A DNA stretch of 7,662 nucleotides from an uncultured Bacteroidia bacterium (GTDB lineage Bacteria; Bacteroidota; Bacteroidia; Bacteroidales; UBA932), in NCBI GenBank assembly GCA_902796455.1, contig CADBPH010000033.1, forward strand, positions 1 to 7,662, read 5' to 3'. Position numbers and translations under genes: made by a program. Under the pieces are notes generated by a model that ran no database searches, was not told where the DNA came from, and saw only the letters and a list, made by a program, of their open reading frames with translations. Positions 1 to 6,308 of this stretch are shown here, one piece after another (position 1 is the stretch's first letter; every line of letters starts with the position of its first letter).

Positions 1-10
1 AAATAATTAT

Positions 11-18
11 TATATTTG
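11..18 (+). promoter_or_regulatory. Bacteroidota-type -7 promoter box for bamA
   Basis: The octamer TATATTTG matches the Bacteroidota primary-sigma -7 consensus TAnnTTTG exactly and lies 20 bases before the bamA start codon. Transcription would begin a few bases downstream, giving a leader of roughly 10 to 20 bases. The matching -33 element would fall before the window begins and cannot be seen. An almost identical box with the same flank (TTTGCAG-N-CT) precedes korA. The consensus is established knowledge; its use here is inference. Confidence 0.6.
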
Positions 19-38
19 CAGACTTTAACACAGAACGC

Positions 39-2627
39 ATGATGAAGCTGAAACGGGTCATAAGTCTTTCGTTGTTGCTGTTGGGCATACAGGCCGCCGG
101 ACAGACACAGCGGGACCCTTCGGTTGAAATAGATTATTCGAATCCGAAACAATATACTGTCGGCGGGATTTCAGTCTCCGGAAACACATACTTTACCGAC
201 CAGCAGATCATCCAGTTGACGGGACTGCAGGACGGCATGCAGGTGACCATCCCGGGCGATGATATCTCCTCCATCGTGAACCGCCTTTGGCTCCAGCGGT
301 TTTTCCAGGACGTCGCCGTCCTGGTGGATTCCGTGTCCGCAGCGCGGGCTACCGAATACCTGCGGATCGCCATCCAGGAACGTCCCAGGGTGTCCCGGTG
401 GACGTTTTCGGGCGTGAAGAGCGGAGAGAAGAAAGACCTGATGGAACGGTTGAACTTCCGCCGCGGCGGCGAGTTCTCCGAGTATGTTTCCAAGACTTCC
501 TCCGATATCATCAAGCGGTATTACAAGGAGAAAGGGTTCCAGGATGTGGAAGTGACCCCGCAGACTACGAAGGATACGATCGTCAAGAATGCAATCCGGG
601 TGAATTTCCATGTCGAGCGCGGACCCAAGACGCGGATCAAATACATCAACTTTGAAGGCAACGACCATGTCAAGGACTTCAAGTTGGCCAAGTCCATGAA
701 GAAGACCAAGTCCGCGAAGATTTACAACTTCTTCAGCAGCAAGAAATTCAACGAGAAGGAATATCCGAATGACAAGAAGGGGCTGATCAGTGCCTTCAAC
801 GAGGCCGGATACCGGGATGCCCGCATTCTCAAGGATTCCATCTATAAAGTCGAGCCGGGCAAGCTGGCCATCGACTTCCAGTTCGACGAGGGGCGCCGGT
901 ACTATTTCCGGAACGTCACCTGGACCGGGAACTCGGTTTATGACGCCGATGCGCTGAACAGGGTCCTGGATATCCACAAAGGGGATGTCTACGATGTCGT
1001 CACGATGCAGAAACGGCTCAACGGCGGCGGCAAGCAGGGAGACCAGAACGTGTCCACCCTCTATCGGGACAACGGCTACCTCTTCTTCAATGTCCAGCCT
1101 GTGGAAGTCAATATCCAGGGGGACTCCGTGGACGTCGAAATGCGGATCGTGGAAGGGAAGCAGGCGACGCTCAACAATATCATTATCAACGGAAATGACC
1201 TGACCAATGAGCGGGTGGTCCGCCGTCAGGTATTTACCCGTCCGGGCTATCTTTTCAGCCAGACCGACTTCGAACGCTCCATCCGGGAAATCTCTTCCCT
1301 GGGTCAGTTCGACCCGGAAGCCATCATGAGCGAAGGCGGGTATTCCATCATGCCGGACCAGAACAACAATACGGTTGACATTACTTATAATGTTACGGAG
1401 AAACCTTCCAGCCAGTTGGAACTTTCCGGCGGTTGGGGCGGCCGTACTTTCGTGGCGACCGTGGGTGTGAGCTTCAACAACTTCTCTACCCGGCGCTTTT
1501 TCGACAAGTCGGCCTGGAAGCCTGTCCCGTTGGGAGATGCCCAGAACCTGGCCTTCCGGTTCCAGACGAGCGGAACATACTATACGGCCATGTCCGCCAG
1601 CTTCTCGGAGCCCTGGCTGTTCGGCAAAAAACCGACTTCCCTTTCGCTGGGAGCCTATTATACCAAGCAGACGAACTCCTACTATGCCCTTCAGATTTTC
1701 AAGAATGACAGGCAGATGGAGGTGTACGGCTTCTCGGCCGGGCTGGGTAACCGCCTGAAATGGCCGGATAACTACTTCGTGCTGTACAACCAGTTGAGTT
1801 GGCAGACGTACAAGCTGACCAATTGGTATTCAAGCAGCTTCATCTTCGACGACGGTATTTCCCATAACCTGAGTTATACGCTCAGCCTGTCCCGTAACTC
1901 GACGGACCAGATGATTTTCCCGCGTACGGGTTCCGATATTTCCATGTCGGTGCAGCTGACTCCTCCGTTCTCGCTCTTCCGCAAGGTCGACAAGGGCGTG
2001 CTGGATGTCAACGGCAATCCTACCCCGGTGTCCAGCTGGCGGGATATCGATTACGATACCTGGTCTTCGCAGGACCGCTACAAGTGGATCGAGTATCACA
2101 AGTGGTCGTTCAAGGCGAATTTCTACCAGAAACTGGTCGGCAACCTGGTCTTGCGTACGCGCATGCAGTTCGGTTACCTGGGTTACTATAACCGGAGATG
2201 GGGGTATTCTCCGTTCGAAGGATTCTGGGTCGGCGGCGACGGTATGACGGGCTACAATACCTATGGTTCCGAAATTATTTCCCTGCGTGGTTACGAGAAC
2301 TATTCCCTGACGCCGCAGACCTATACGCAGTATTCCAGCTATGCCTCTTATTCGGGTAACGTCTATGACAAGTTCACGGTGGAACTCCGGTATCCGGTGA
2401 TTCTCCAGCCGCAGTCCACGATTTTCGCGCTGGTCTTCCTGGAAGGGGGTAACTGCTGGTCGGAGATCCGTGACTTCAATCCGTTCCAGATCAAGCGTTC
2501 CGCCGGTGTGGGCATACGGGTTTACCTGCCGGTGGTCGGTCTGCTGGGTATCGACTGGGGCTATGGATTCGACGACGCTGCCAATGGCGGCAGCCAGTTC
2601 CACTTCACGATTGGACAGGAGTTCTAG
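39..2627 (+). CDS. bamA: Outer-membrane protein assembly factor BamA (Omp85 family)
   Basis: Central subunit of the BAM machine, which folds and inserts beta-barrel proteins into the outer membrane. The 862-residue length is typical of Bacteroidota BamA. Residues 1 to about 21 are a signal peptide (K/R-rich start, then a Leu-rich core ending near AAGQ). Five POTRA-like repeats follow, at about 39-118, 119-200, 201-290, 291-378 and 379-456, several opening with a hydrophobic strand and a (S/E/T/N)GN or similar turn. The barrel runs from about 457 to 862. LRGYE at 749-753 matches the conserved (V/L)RG(F/Y) motif of barrel loop L6, and the protein ends in Phe, the usual outer-membrane barrel signature. 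The loop around 650-690 containing YKWIEYHKW is characteristic of the phylum. ATG codons at 39 and 42 are both possible starts and only the first Met is affected. No Shine-Dalgarno sequence is visible. Skp follows 72 bases later, supporting an envelope-biogenesis operon. Confidence 0.96.
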   Translation: MMKLKRVISLSLLLLGIQAAGQTQRDPSVEIDYSNPKQYTVGGISVSGNTYFTDQQIIQLTGLQDGMQVTIPGDDISSIVNRLWLQRFFQDVAVLVDSVSAARATEYLRIAIQERPRVSRWTFSGVKSGEKKDLMERLNFRRGGEFSEYVSKTSSDIIKRYYKEKGFQDVEVTPQTTKDTIVKNAIRVNFHVERGPKTRIKYINFEGNDHVKDFKLAKSMKKTKSAKIYNFFSSKKFNEKEYPNDKKGLISAFNEAGYRDARILKDSIYKVEPGKLAIDFQFDEGRRYYFRNVTWTGNSVYDADALNRVLDIHKGDVYDVVTMQKRLNGGGKQGDQNVSTLYRDNGYLFFNVQPVEVNIQGDSVDVEMRIVEGKQATLNNIIINGNDLTNERVVRRQVFTRPGYLFSQTDFERSIREISSLGQFDPEAIMSEGGYSIMPDQNNNTVDITYNVTEKPSSQLELSGGWGGRTFVATVGVSFNNFSTRRFFDKSAWKPVPLGDAQNLAFRFQTSGTYYTAMSASFSEPWLFGKKPTSLSLGAYYTKQTNSYYALQIFKNDRQMEVYGFSAGLGNRLKWPDNYFVLYNQLSWQTYKLTNWYSSSFIFDDGISHNLSYTLSLSRNSTDQMIFPRTGSDISMSVQLTPPFSLFRKVDKGVLDVNGNPTPVSSWRDIDYDTWSSQDRYKWIEYHKWSFKANFYQKLVGNLVLRTRMQFGYLGYYNRRWGYSPFEGFWVGGDGMTGYNTYGSEIISLRGYENYSLTPQTYTQYSSYASYSGNVYDKFTVELRYPVILQPQSTIFALVFLEGGNCWSEIRDFNPFQIKRSAGVGIRVYLPVVGLLGIDWGYGFDDAANGGSQFHFTIGQEF

Positions 2628-2699
2628 AAGAATGGTCTGAAATTTGATAAGTACCCCGATTTGGTGTGATATAAAGGTAATAACATAAAATTTATCGAT
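2628..2699 (+). other. bamA-skp intergenic spacer
   Basis: This 72-base AT-rich gap contains no convincing hairpin and no good TAnnTTTG box at a useful distance from the skp start. A TTTG at 2660-2663 is followed 23 bases later by AAAATTTA at 2687-2694, a poor match that would place the transcription start almost on the ATG. The simplest reading is co-transcription of skp with bamA. AAAGG at 2673-2677 is too far from the start to be a standard ribosome site. Confidence 0.5.
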
Positions 2700-3278
2700 A
2701 TGAAAAAAATCTTTGTGGTAGCGGCTGCGGCCCTCCTGACCCTCTCCGCTTCGGCGCAGAACCTGAAATTCGCCCATGTAAACTACAATGAGCTGGTGAT
2801 GCTCATGCCCGAGGCTGATGCAGCCCGGACACAGATGGCTGCCGCCCAGAAGGAGGCGGAAGAAACGCTCCAGAGCTTCTATGAAGAAGGCCAGACCAAG
2901 CTTACACAATATCAGCAGAAGTCCGCTACATGGACGGCTGCCGTAAAGGAAAGCAAGGAGAAGGAACTCAATGATATCAATACCCGTATCCAGGAGTTCC
3001 AGAACAACATCCAGGTGGAACTGCAGCAGCAACAGCAGCAGTTGATGGCTCCGATCCAGCAGAAAGCCATCCAGACTGTCGAGAAGTTGGCCAAGGCCGG
3101 CGGATATGTGTACGTATTCGAGAAGGGTTCTCTCCTGTTCGTGGATGAGAAGCAGAGCACGGACCTGACTCCGGCTGCCCGCAAGGAACTGGGTATTCCC
3201 GAGGGACGCACCCTGGAATCGCTCCAGGCTGAGTTGCAGGCCCAGGCCAATGCAGAAGCTGCCCCTGCAACCAAATAG
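2700..3278 (+). CDS. skp: Skp/OmpH family periplasmic chaperone
   Basis: Periplasmic holding chaperone that binds unfolded outer-membrane proteins on their way to BamA; the family forms trimers with coiled-coil tentacles. The 192-residue length fits. Residues 1-19 are a clear signal peptide (MKK start, Val/Ala/Leu core, SASA before Gln20). The mature protein opens with the family-typical short strand (FAHVNYNEL) followed by a Met-Pro turn. A long charged, Gln/Glu/Lys-rich helical stretch at about 38-125 is the predicted coiled-coil arm, and a strand pair (YVYVFEKGSLLFVD, about 137-150) returns to the body domain. The C-terminus is an Ala/Gln-rich tail. Six consecutive Gln codons occupy residues 109-114. 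The start is fixed by the signal peptide; no Shine-Dalgarno sequence is evident. It follows bamA, the usual Bacteroidota partner, and ends 21 bases before a terminator stem. Family is near certain; orthology to E. coli Skp rather than a paralogue is less so. Confidence 0.92.
   Translation: MKKIFVVAAAALLTLSASAQNLKFAHVNYNELVMLMPEADAARTQMAAAQKEAEETLQSFYEEGQTKLTQYQQKSATWTAAVKESKEKELNDINTRIQEFQNNIQVELQQQQQQLMAPIQQKAIQTVEKLAKAGGYVYVFEKGSLLFVDEKQSTDLTPAARKELGIPEGRTLESLQAELQAQANAEAAPATK
3024..3041 (+). repeat. Short CAG/CAA glutamine codon run inside skp
   Basis: Six glutamine codons in a row (five CAG and one CAA) encode residues 109-114 of the chaperone's predicted coiled-coil arm. The CAA interruption makes the tract imperfect. 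It lies in a helical, Gln-rich segment and is probably tolerated as a helix surface rather than functioning as a repeat element. Confidence 0.7.
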
Positions 3279-3299
3279 TTTTCCAATGAATGTAATTCC

Positions 3300-3331
3300 A
3301 GCCGGCTTTTCTCGAAAGGTCGGCTATTTTT
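3300..3331 (+). terminator. Rho-independent terminator after skp
   Basis: Bases 3300-3310 pair with 3315-3325 in an 11-base-pair stem: an outer AGCCG/CGGCT block, an inner block with two G-U wobbles, and three A-U pairs, closed by a CTCG tetraloop. The 3' arm is followed by A then five T, and T-rich sequence continues to about 3341. This is a textbook intrinsic terminator, beginning 21 bases after the skp stop codon. It separates the envelope unit from the kor-gdh unit. Confidence 0.88.
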
Positions 3332-3366
3332 ATTCTATTTTAATAGGCCGGTATCGTTTTTATTGC

Positions 3367-3374
3367 TAAATTTG
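3367..3374 (+). promoter_or_regulatory. Bacteroidota-type -7 promoter box for korA
   Basis: TAAATTTG matches the TAnnTTTG consensus exactly and is followed by CAGTCT, close to the CAGACT that follows the bamA box. It lies just downstream of the skp terminator and 38 bases before the korA start, a natural position for a promoter. I see no clean TTTG -33 element about 19-21 bases upstream; only a T-rich tract lies near 3338-3341. Box match is seen; promoter activity is inferred. Confidence 0.65.
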
Positions 3375-3404
3375 CAGTCTAAATCGGATAATTTCTTATA
3401 ATTT

Positions 3405-3412
3405 AAAAGGAA
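3405..3412 (+). promoter_or_regulatory. Purine-rich ribosome-binding region of korA
   Basis: AAAAGGAA directly abuts the ATG at 3413. It is the closest thing to a Shine-Dalgarno sequence upstream of korA, although the spacing of the GG to the start is unusually short. It supports this ATG over later in-frame Met codons, as does the conserved gamma-domain sequence that begins within the first 20 residues. Confidence 0.45.
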
Positions 3413-5242
3413 ATGCAACATAAAGTTATCGACAGGGACGATGTCGTGATACGATTTGCAGGAGATTCAGGAGATGGCATGCAGCTCACTGGGTCTCTTT
3501 TTGCGAATATGTCAGCCATTTACGGCAATGGGTTGTCCACATTCCCCGATTATCCGGCTGAGATCCGGGCGCCGAAAGGCACCGTGGCCGGTGTTTCGGG
3601 TTTCCAGGTACACATCGCGAACCGGAAGGTGAATACGCCGGGAGATTACTGCGACATGCTGGTCGCGATGAATCCTGCCGCGCTCAAGGCCAATGCGAAA
3701 TGGCTCAAGCGGACGGCGCTTGTGTTGGTCAACCAGGACGCGTTCGACGACAACGGATTGAAGAAGGCGGGATTCACGGGAAATCCTTTCGAGGAATTGG
3801 GCATCGAGGACCGCACGATCCTGGTCGTTCCCATTACGAAATTGACGGAAAACAGCCTGGCGGACAGCGGACTGGATATTGCTTCTGTCCACAAGTGCAA
3901 GAATATGTTCACTTTGGGCATGGCTTGCTTTATTTATAACCGTCCGCTGGAATACATCTACAATTATATCGAGGGGAAGTTCTCGAAAAAGCATCCCGAG
4001 ATGATCGCCCCGAACAAGAAGGTCGTCACGGACGGATTCAATTATGCCGCCAATATCCAGGCGGAAGCCAATACGTATCATGTGGCGCCTGCCCATCCCG
4101 AGAAGGGAATTTACCGGAACATCACCGGGAACCAGGCGCTGGCATGGGGGCTGATCGCTGCCTCGGAGAAAGCGGGCCGTCCGCTCTTCTGCGGATCGTA
4201 TCCGATTACGCCCGCGACAGGGATCCTGGAAGAGCTTGCACTCCATAAGAATCTGGGTGTCAAGACCATGCAGACGGAGGATGAGATTGCCGGTATTTGC
4301 TCGGCCATCGGAGCCTCCTTCGCCGGAGACCTGGCGGTCACGACGACGTCCGGGCCGGGTCTGTCCCTGAAATCGGAAGCCCTGGGGCTGGCCGTGATGA
4401 CGGAATTGCCGCTGGTGGTCGTCGATGTCCAGCGTGCAGGCCCCTGCACGGGCATGCCGACCAAGACGGAGCAGTCCGACCTGAATGAGGTCCTGTATGG
4501 ACGCAACGGGGAGAGCCCGCTGGTGGTCATGGCGGCGCATTCTCCGGCCGATTGTTTCGACCGGGCTTTCGAGGCGGCCAAAGTCGCTTTGGAACACATG
4601 GTTCCGGTGATCCTGTTGTCCGAGGGCTTCCTCGGCAATGGCTCCGAGCCCTGGCGGGTGCCTTCCATGGCTGATTATCCGGCGATTACGCCGCGGATTG
4701 CGGAGGGCGAAGGTCCTTTCCGCCCCTATGAGCGGGATGCTGCCACCATGGCCCGCCGCTGGGCTTTCCCGGGAATGAAGGGAATGGAGCACCGGGTGGG
4801 CGGTCTGGAAAAGAACCATGCCGGCGTGCTTTCCAATGATCCGGCCAATCATGAGCTGATGGTCCGCGAACGTGCCCGCAAGGTGGCCCTGGTCGCGGAT
4901 TCCCTGCCCGACCTGGCGGTGGACGGCCCGGAATCCGGGGATGTCCTGGTTGTCGGCTGGGGCGGAACGTATGGCCACATCCTTTCTGCGGTCGAAGAGC
5001 TCCGGCAGGACGGGAAGACGCTCAGCCGTGCGCATTTCGATTATATCTGTCCTTTGCCCAAGAATACGGAGGCAGTCCTCTCGCGGTTCCGCAAGATCAT
5101 TGTCTGCGAGCTGAACAGCGGTCAGTTCGCATCCTATCTCAAGGGGCAGATGCCGCACCTGGACATTGTTTCCTGCAATAAGGTGCAGGGGCAGACGTTC
5201 CTGGTCCGGGATCTTGTCGAGGCAATCAGTAAAGAACTTTAA
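3413..5242 (+). CDS. korA: 2-oxoacid:ferredoxin oxidoreductase, fused gamma-alpha subunit (KorA)
   Basis: Works with KorB to interconvert a 2-oxoacid + CoA and an acyl-CoA + CO2 using ferredoxin; 2-oxoglutarate/succinyl-CoA is the likeliest pair. The gamma domain spans about 1-205, with GDSGDGMQLTG at 17-27 and a conserved FPDYPAEIRAPKG segment. A linker leads to the alpha pyrimidine-binding domain at about 239-425, with YPITP at 263-267 (the signature of this superfamily), TTTSGPG at 310-316 and DVQRAGPCTGMPTKTEQ at 338-354. The C-terminal domain II covers about 505-605, with DVLVVGWGGTYG at 510-521 and ELNSGQF near 565. Length (609) and domain order match KorA of Bacteroidota and actinobacteria such as the mycobacterial enzyme. 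KorA itself shows no ferredoxin-like cysteine motif. Substrate cannot be fixed by sequence alone: pyruvate or branched-chain oxoacid is possible, but the adjacent glutamate dehydrogenase favours 2-oxoglutarate. Probably transcribed from the box at 3367. Confidence 0.94.
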   Translation: MQHKVIDRDDVVIRFAGDSGDGMQLTGSLFANMSAIYGNGLSTFPDYPAEIRAPKGTVAGVSGFQVHIANRKVNTPGDYCDMLVAMNPAALKANAKWLKRTALVLVNQDAFDDNGLKKAGFTGNPFEELGIEDRTILVVPITKLTENSLADSGLDIASVHKCKNMFTLGMACFIYNRPLEYIYNYIEGKFSKKHPEMIAPNKKVVTDGFNYAANIQAEANTYHVAPAHPEKGIYRNITGNQALAWGLIAASEKAGRPLFCGSYPITPATGILEELALHKNLGVKTMQTEDEIAGICSAIGASFAGDLAVTTTSGPGLSLKSEALGLAVMTELPLVVVDVQRAGPCTGMPTKTEQSDLNEVLYGRNGESPLVVMAAHSPADCFDRAFEAAKVALEHMVPVILLSEGFLGNGSEPWRVPSMADYPAITPRIAEGEGPFRPYERDAATMARRWAFPGMKGMEHRVGGLEKNHAGVLSNDPANHELMVRERARKVALVADSLPDLAVDGPESGDVLVVGWGGTYGHILSAVEELRQDGKTLSRAHFDYICPLPKNTEAVLSRFRKIIVCELNSGQFASYLKGQMPHLDIVSCNKVQGQTFLVRDLVEAISKEL

Positions 5243-5247
5243 AAGAC

Positions 5248-5251
5248 AGGA
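5248..5251 (+). promoter_or_regulatory. Shine-Dalgarno-like site of korB
   Basis: AGGA ends six bases before the ATG at 5258, well-spaced for ribosome binding. It is the clearest Shine-Dalgarno-like match in the window and sits in the 15-base korA-korB gap, consistent with re-initiation on one mRNA. It supports 5258 as the start. Confidence 0.55.
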
Positions 5252-5257
5252 CAGATT

Positions 5258-6277
5258 ATGGCAAAATATACACTGAAGGATTTCAAGAGCGACCAGGAGG
5301 TGCGTTGGTGCCCGGGTTGCGGCGATTATGCGATTCTGGCCGCATTGCAGAAGACGCTTCCCCAGGTCTGCGAGGAAAAAGGCATTGACAAGGAGAAGGT
5401 GGTCGTGGTTTCCGGGATCGGCTGTTCTTCCCGTCTGCCGTATTATATGAATACCTATGCTTTCCACAGCATCCACGGGCGTGCGACGGCGATTGCAACC
5501 GGAATCAAGGTGGCGAATCCCGAATTGAGTGTCTGGCAGGCGAGCGGGGACGGAGATGCGCTGGCGATCGGAGGCAATCATTTCATCCATGCCCTGCGGC
5601 GGAATATCGACATCAATATCATGCTGTTCAACAACCGGATTTATGGCATGACCAAGGGGCAGTATTCTCCGACGTCTCCTTTCGGGATGATCACGAAGAC
5701 GTCTCCGTACGGTACGGTAGAGGCGCCCTTCAATCCCGGAGAGTTGGTTCTCGGCGCGAAGGGAACGTTCTTTGCCCGCGGCCTGGACAACGATCTTCCG
5801 CTCTGCCAGGAGATTATGCTGGCCTCTTCCCGCCACCACGGGACTTCCGTGATGGAATTCCGGACGAATTGTGTCATTTTCAATAATGGCTCTCATTCGG
5901 AGGTTTCCGACAAGGAAGTCCGGGCAGACCGTACGATCACGCTGCGTGCCGGGGAGAAGATGATTTTCGGAAAGAACCGGGACAAGGGCCTGGTGCTGGA
6001 CGGGTGGAAGCTCAAGGTTGTGACGATCGGCCAGGATGGTGTGACAGAGGACGATATCCTGACGCATGATCCGAAAGCGGACAATCTGGGCCTGCAGATG
6101 ATGCTGGCGCAGATGAACTGGCCGGAGTATCCGCTGGCCCTGGGCGTGATCCGGGACGTGGAGGCACCCACCTATGAGGACGGGGTCTGCGCGCAGGTCG
6201 ACCGGGTTGCGGAAAAATCGAAGATCCACAGTGTGGACGCCCTGTTGCGGAGCGGTTCCACATGGGAAGTCAAATAA
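5258..6277 (+). CDS. korB: 2-oxoacid:ferredoxin oxidoreductase, beta subunit (KorB)
   Basis: Catalytic partner of KorA that binds thiamine diphosphate, Mg2+ and one [4Fe-4S] cluster passing electrons to ferredoxin. In 339 residues it shows WCPGCGDY at 17-24, giving Cys18 and Cys21. Cys56 lies in GIGCSSR and Cys205 in TNCVIFNN. These four match the cluster ligands known for the two-subunit archaeal enzymes. GDGD at 97-100 followed by NNRIYGMTKGQ at 125-135 is the TPP/Mg2+ motif, and FHSIHGRATAIATGIK at 69-84 is strongly conserved in the family. All expected cofactor residues are present, so the enzyme looks functional. It lies 15 bases after korA, in the same reading frame and separated by one TAA. 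It ends in tandem in-frame stops, TAA TAA (6275-6280). Substrate preference carries the same uncertainty as KorA. Confidence 0.95.
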   Translation: MAKYTLKDFKSDQEVRWCPGCGDYAILAALQKTLPQVCEEKGIDKEKVVVVSGIGCSSRLPYYMNTYAFHSIHGRATAIATGIKVANPELSVWQASGDGDALAIGGNHFIHALRRNIDINIMLFNNRIYGMTKGQYSPTSPFGMITKTSPYGTVEAPFNPGELVLGAKGTFFARGLDNDLPLCQEIMLASSRHHGTSVMEFRTNCVIFNNGSHSEVSDKEVRADRTITLRAGEKMIFGKNRDKGLVLDGWKLKVVTIGQDGVTEDDILTHDPKADNLGLQMMLAQMNWPEYPLALGVIRDVEAPTYEDGVCAQVDRVAEKSKIHSVDALLRSGSTWEVK

Positions 6278-6308
6278 TAATCACTAAAACGCATATTATT
6301 CATCAATC
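6278..6308 (+). other. korB-gdh intergenic spacer
   Basis: This 31-base AT-rich gap begins with a second in-frame TAA after the korB stop. It holds a six-base all-A/T inverted repeat (6276-6281 with 6295-6300), too weak for a terminator, and no TAnnTTTG box. No Shine-Dalgarno sequence precedes the ATG at 6309. The short gap and the lack of signals suggest that the dehydrogenase is transcribed with korAB, though a non-canonical promoter inside korB cannot be excluded. Confidence 0.5.

Noticed and set aside
287..655. Overlapping + strand frames inside bamA, korA and gdhA (for example 287-655, 985-1203, 1433-1708, 3700-3939, 4297-4488)
   Set aside because: They are frame shadows of strongly conserved genes, with no recognisable domain and skewed composition.
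2660..2694. Possible promoter in front of skp (TTTG at 2660-2663, AAAATTTA at 2687-2694)
   Set aside because: The -7 match is poor, the spacing is long and the start of transcription would fall on the ATG itself. Co-transcription with bamA is simpler.
1830..3032. A 400-codon open frame on the - strand across the end of bamA, the spacer and the start of skp (also a 268-codon one at 171-977)
   Set aside because: Both are in codon register with the sense genes, and the longer one bridges two genes simply because bamA and skp share a frame. The translations are low-complexity and unlike any known protein.
3512..6229. A 905-codon open frame on the - strand opposite korA and korB
   Set aside because: It is in exact codon register with korA and korB, which share a frame. 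In that register antisense stops arise only from TTA, CTA or TCA sense codons, which are rare in these G/C-ending genes. Its translation is Arg/His/Gly/Ile-rich with no recognisable domain, and both sense genes are well-conserved enzymes.
6276..6300. Inverted repeat between korB and gdhA
   Set aside because: Only six A-U pairs with a 13-base loop and no T-tract: too weak for a terminator or attenuator.
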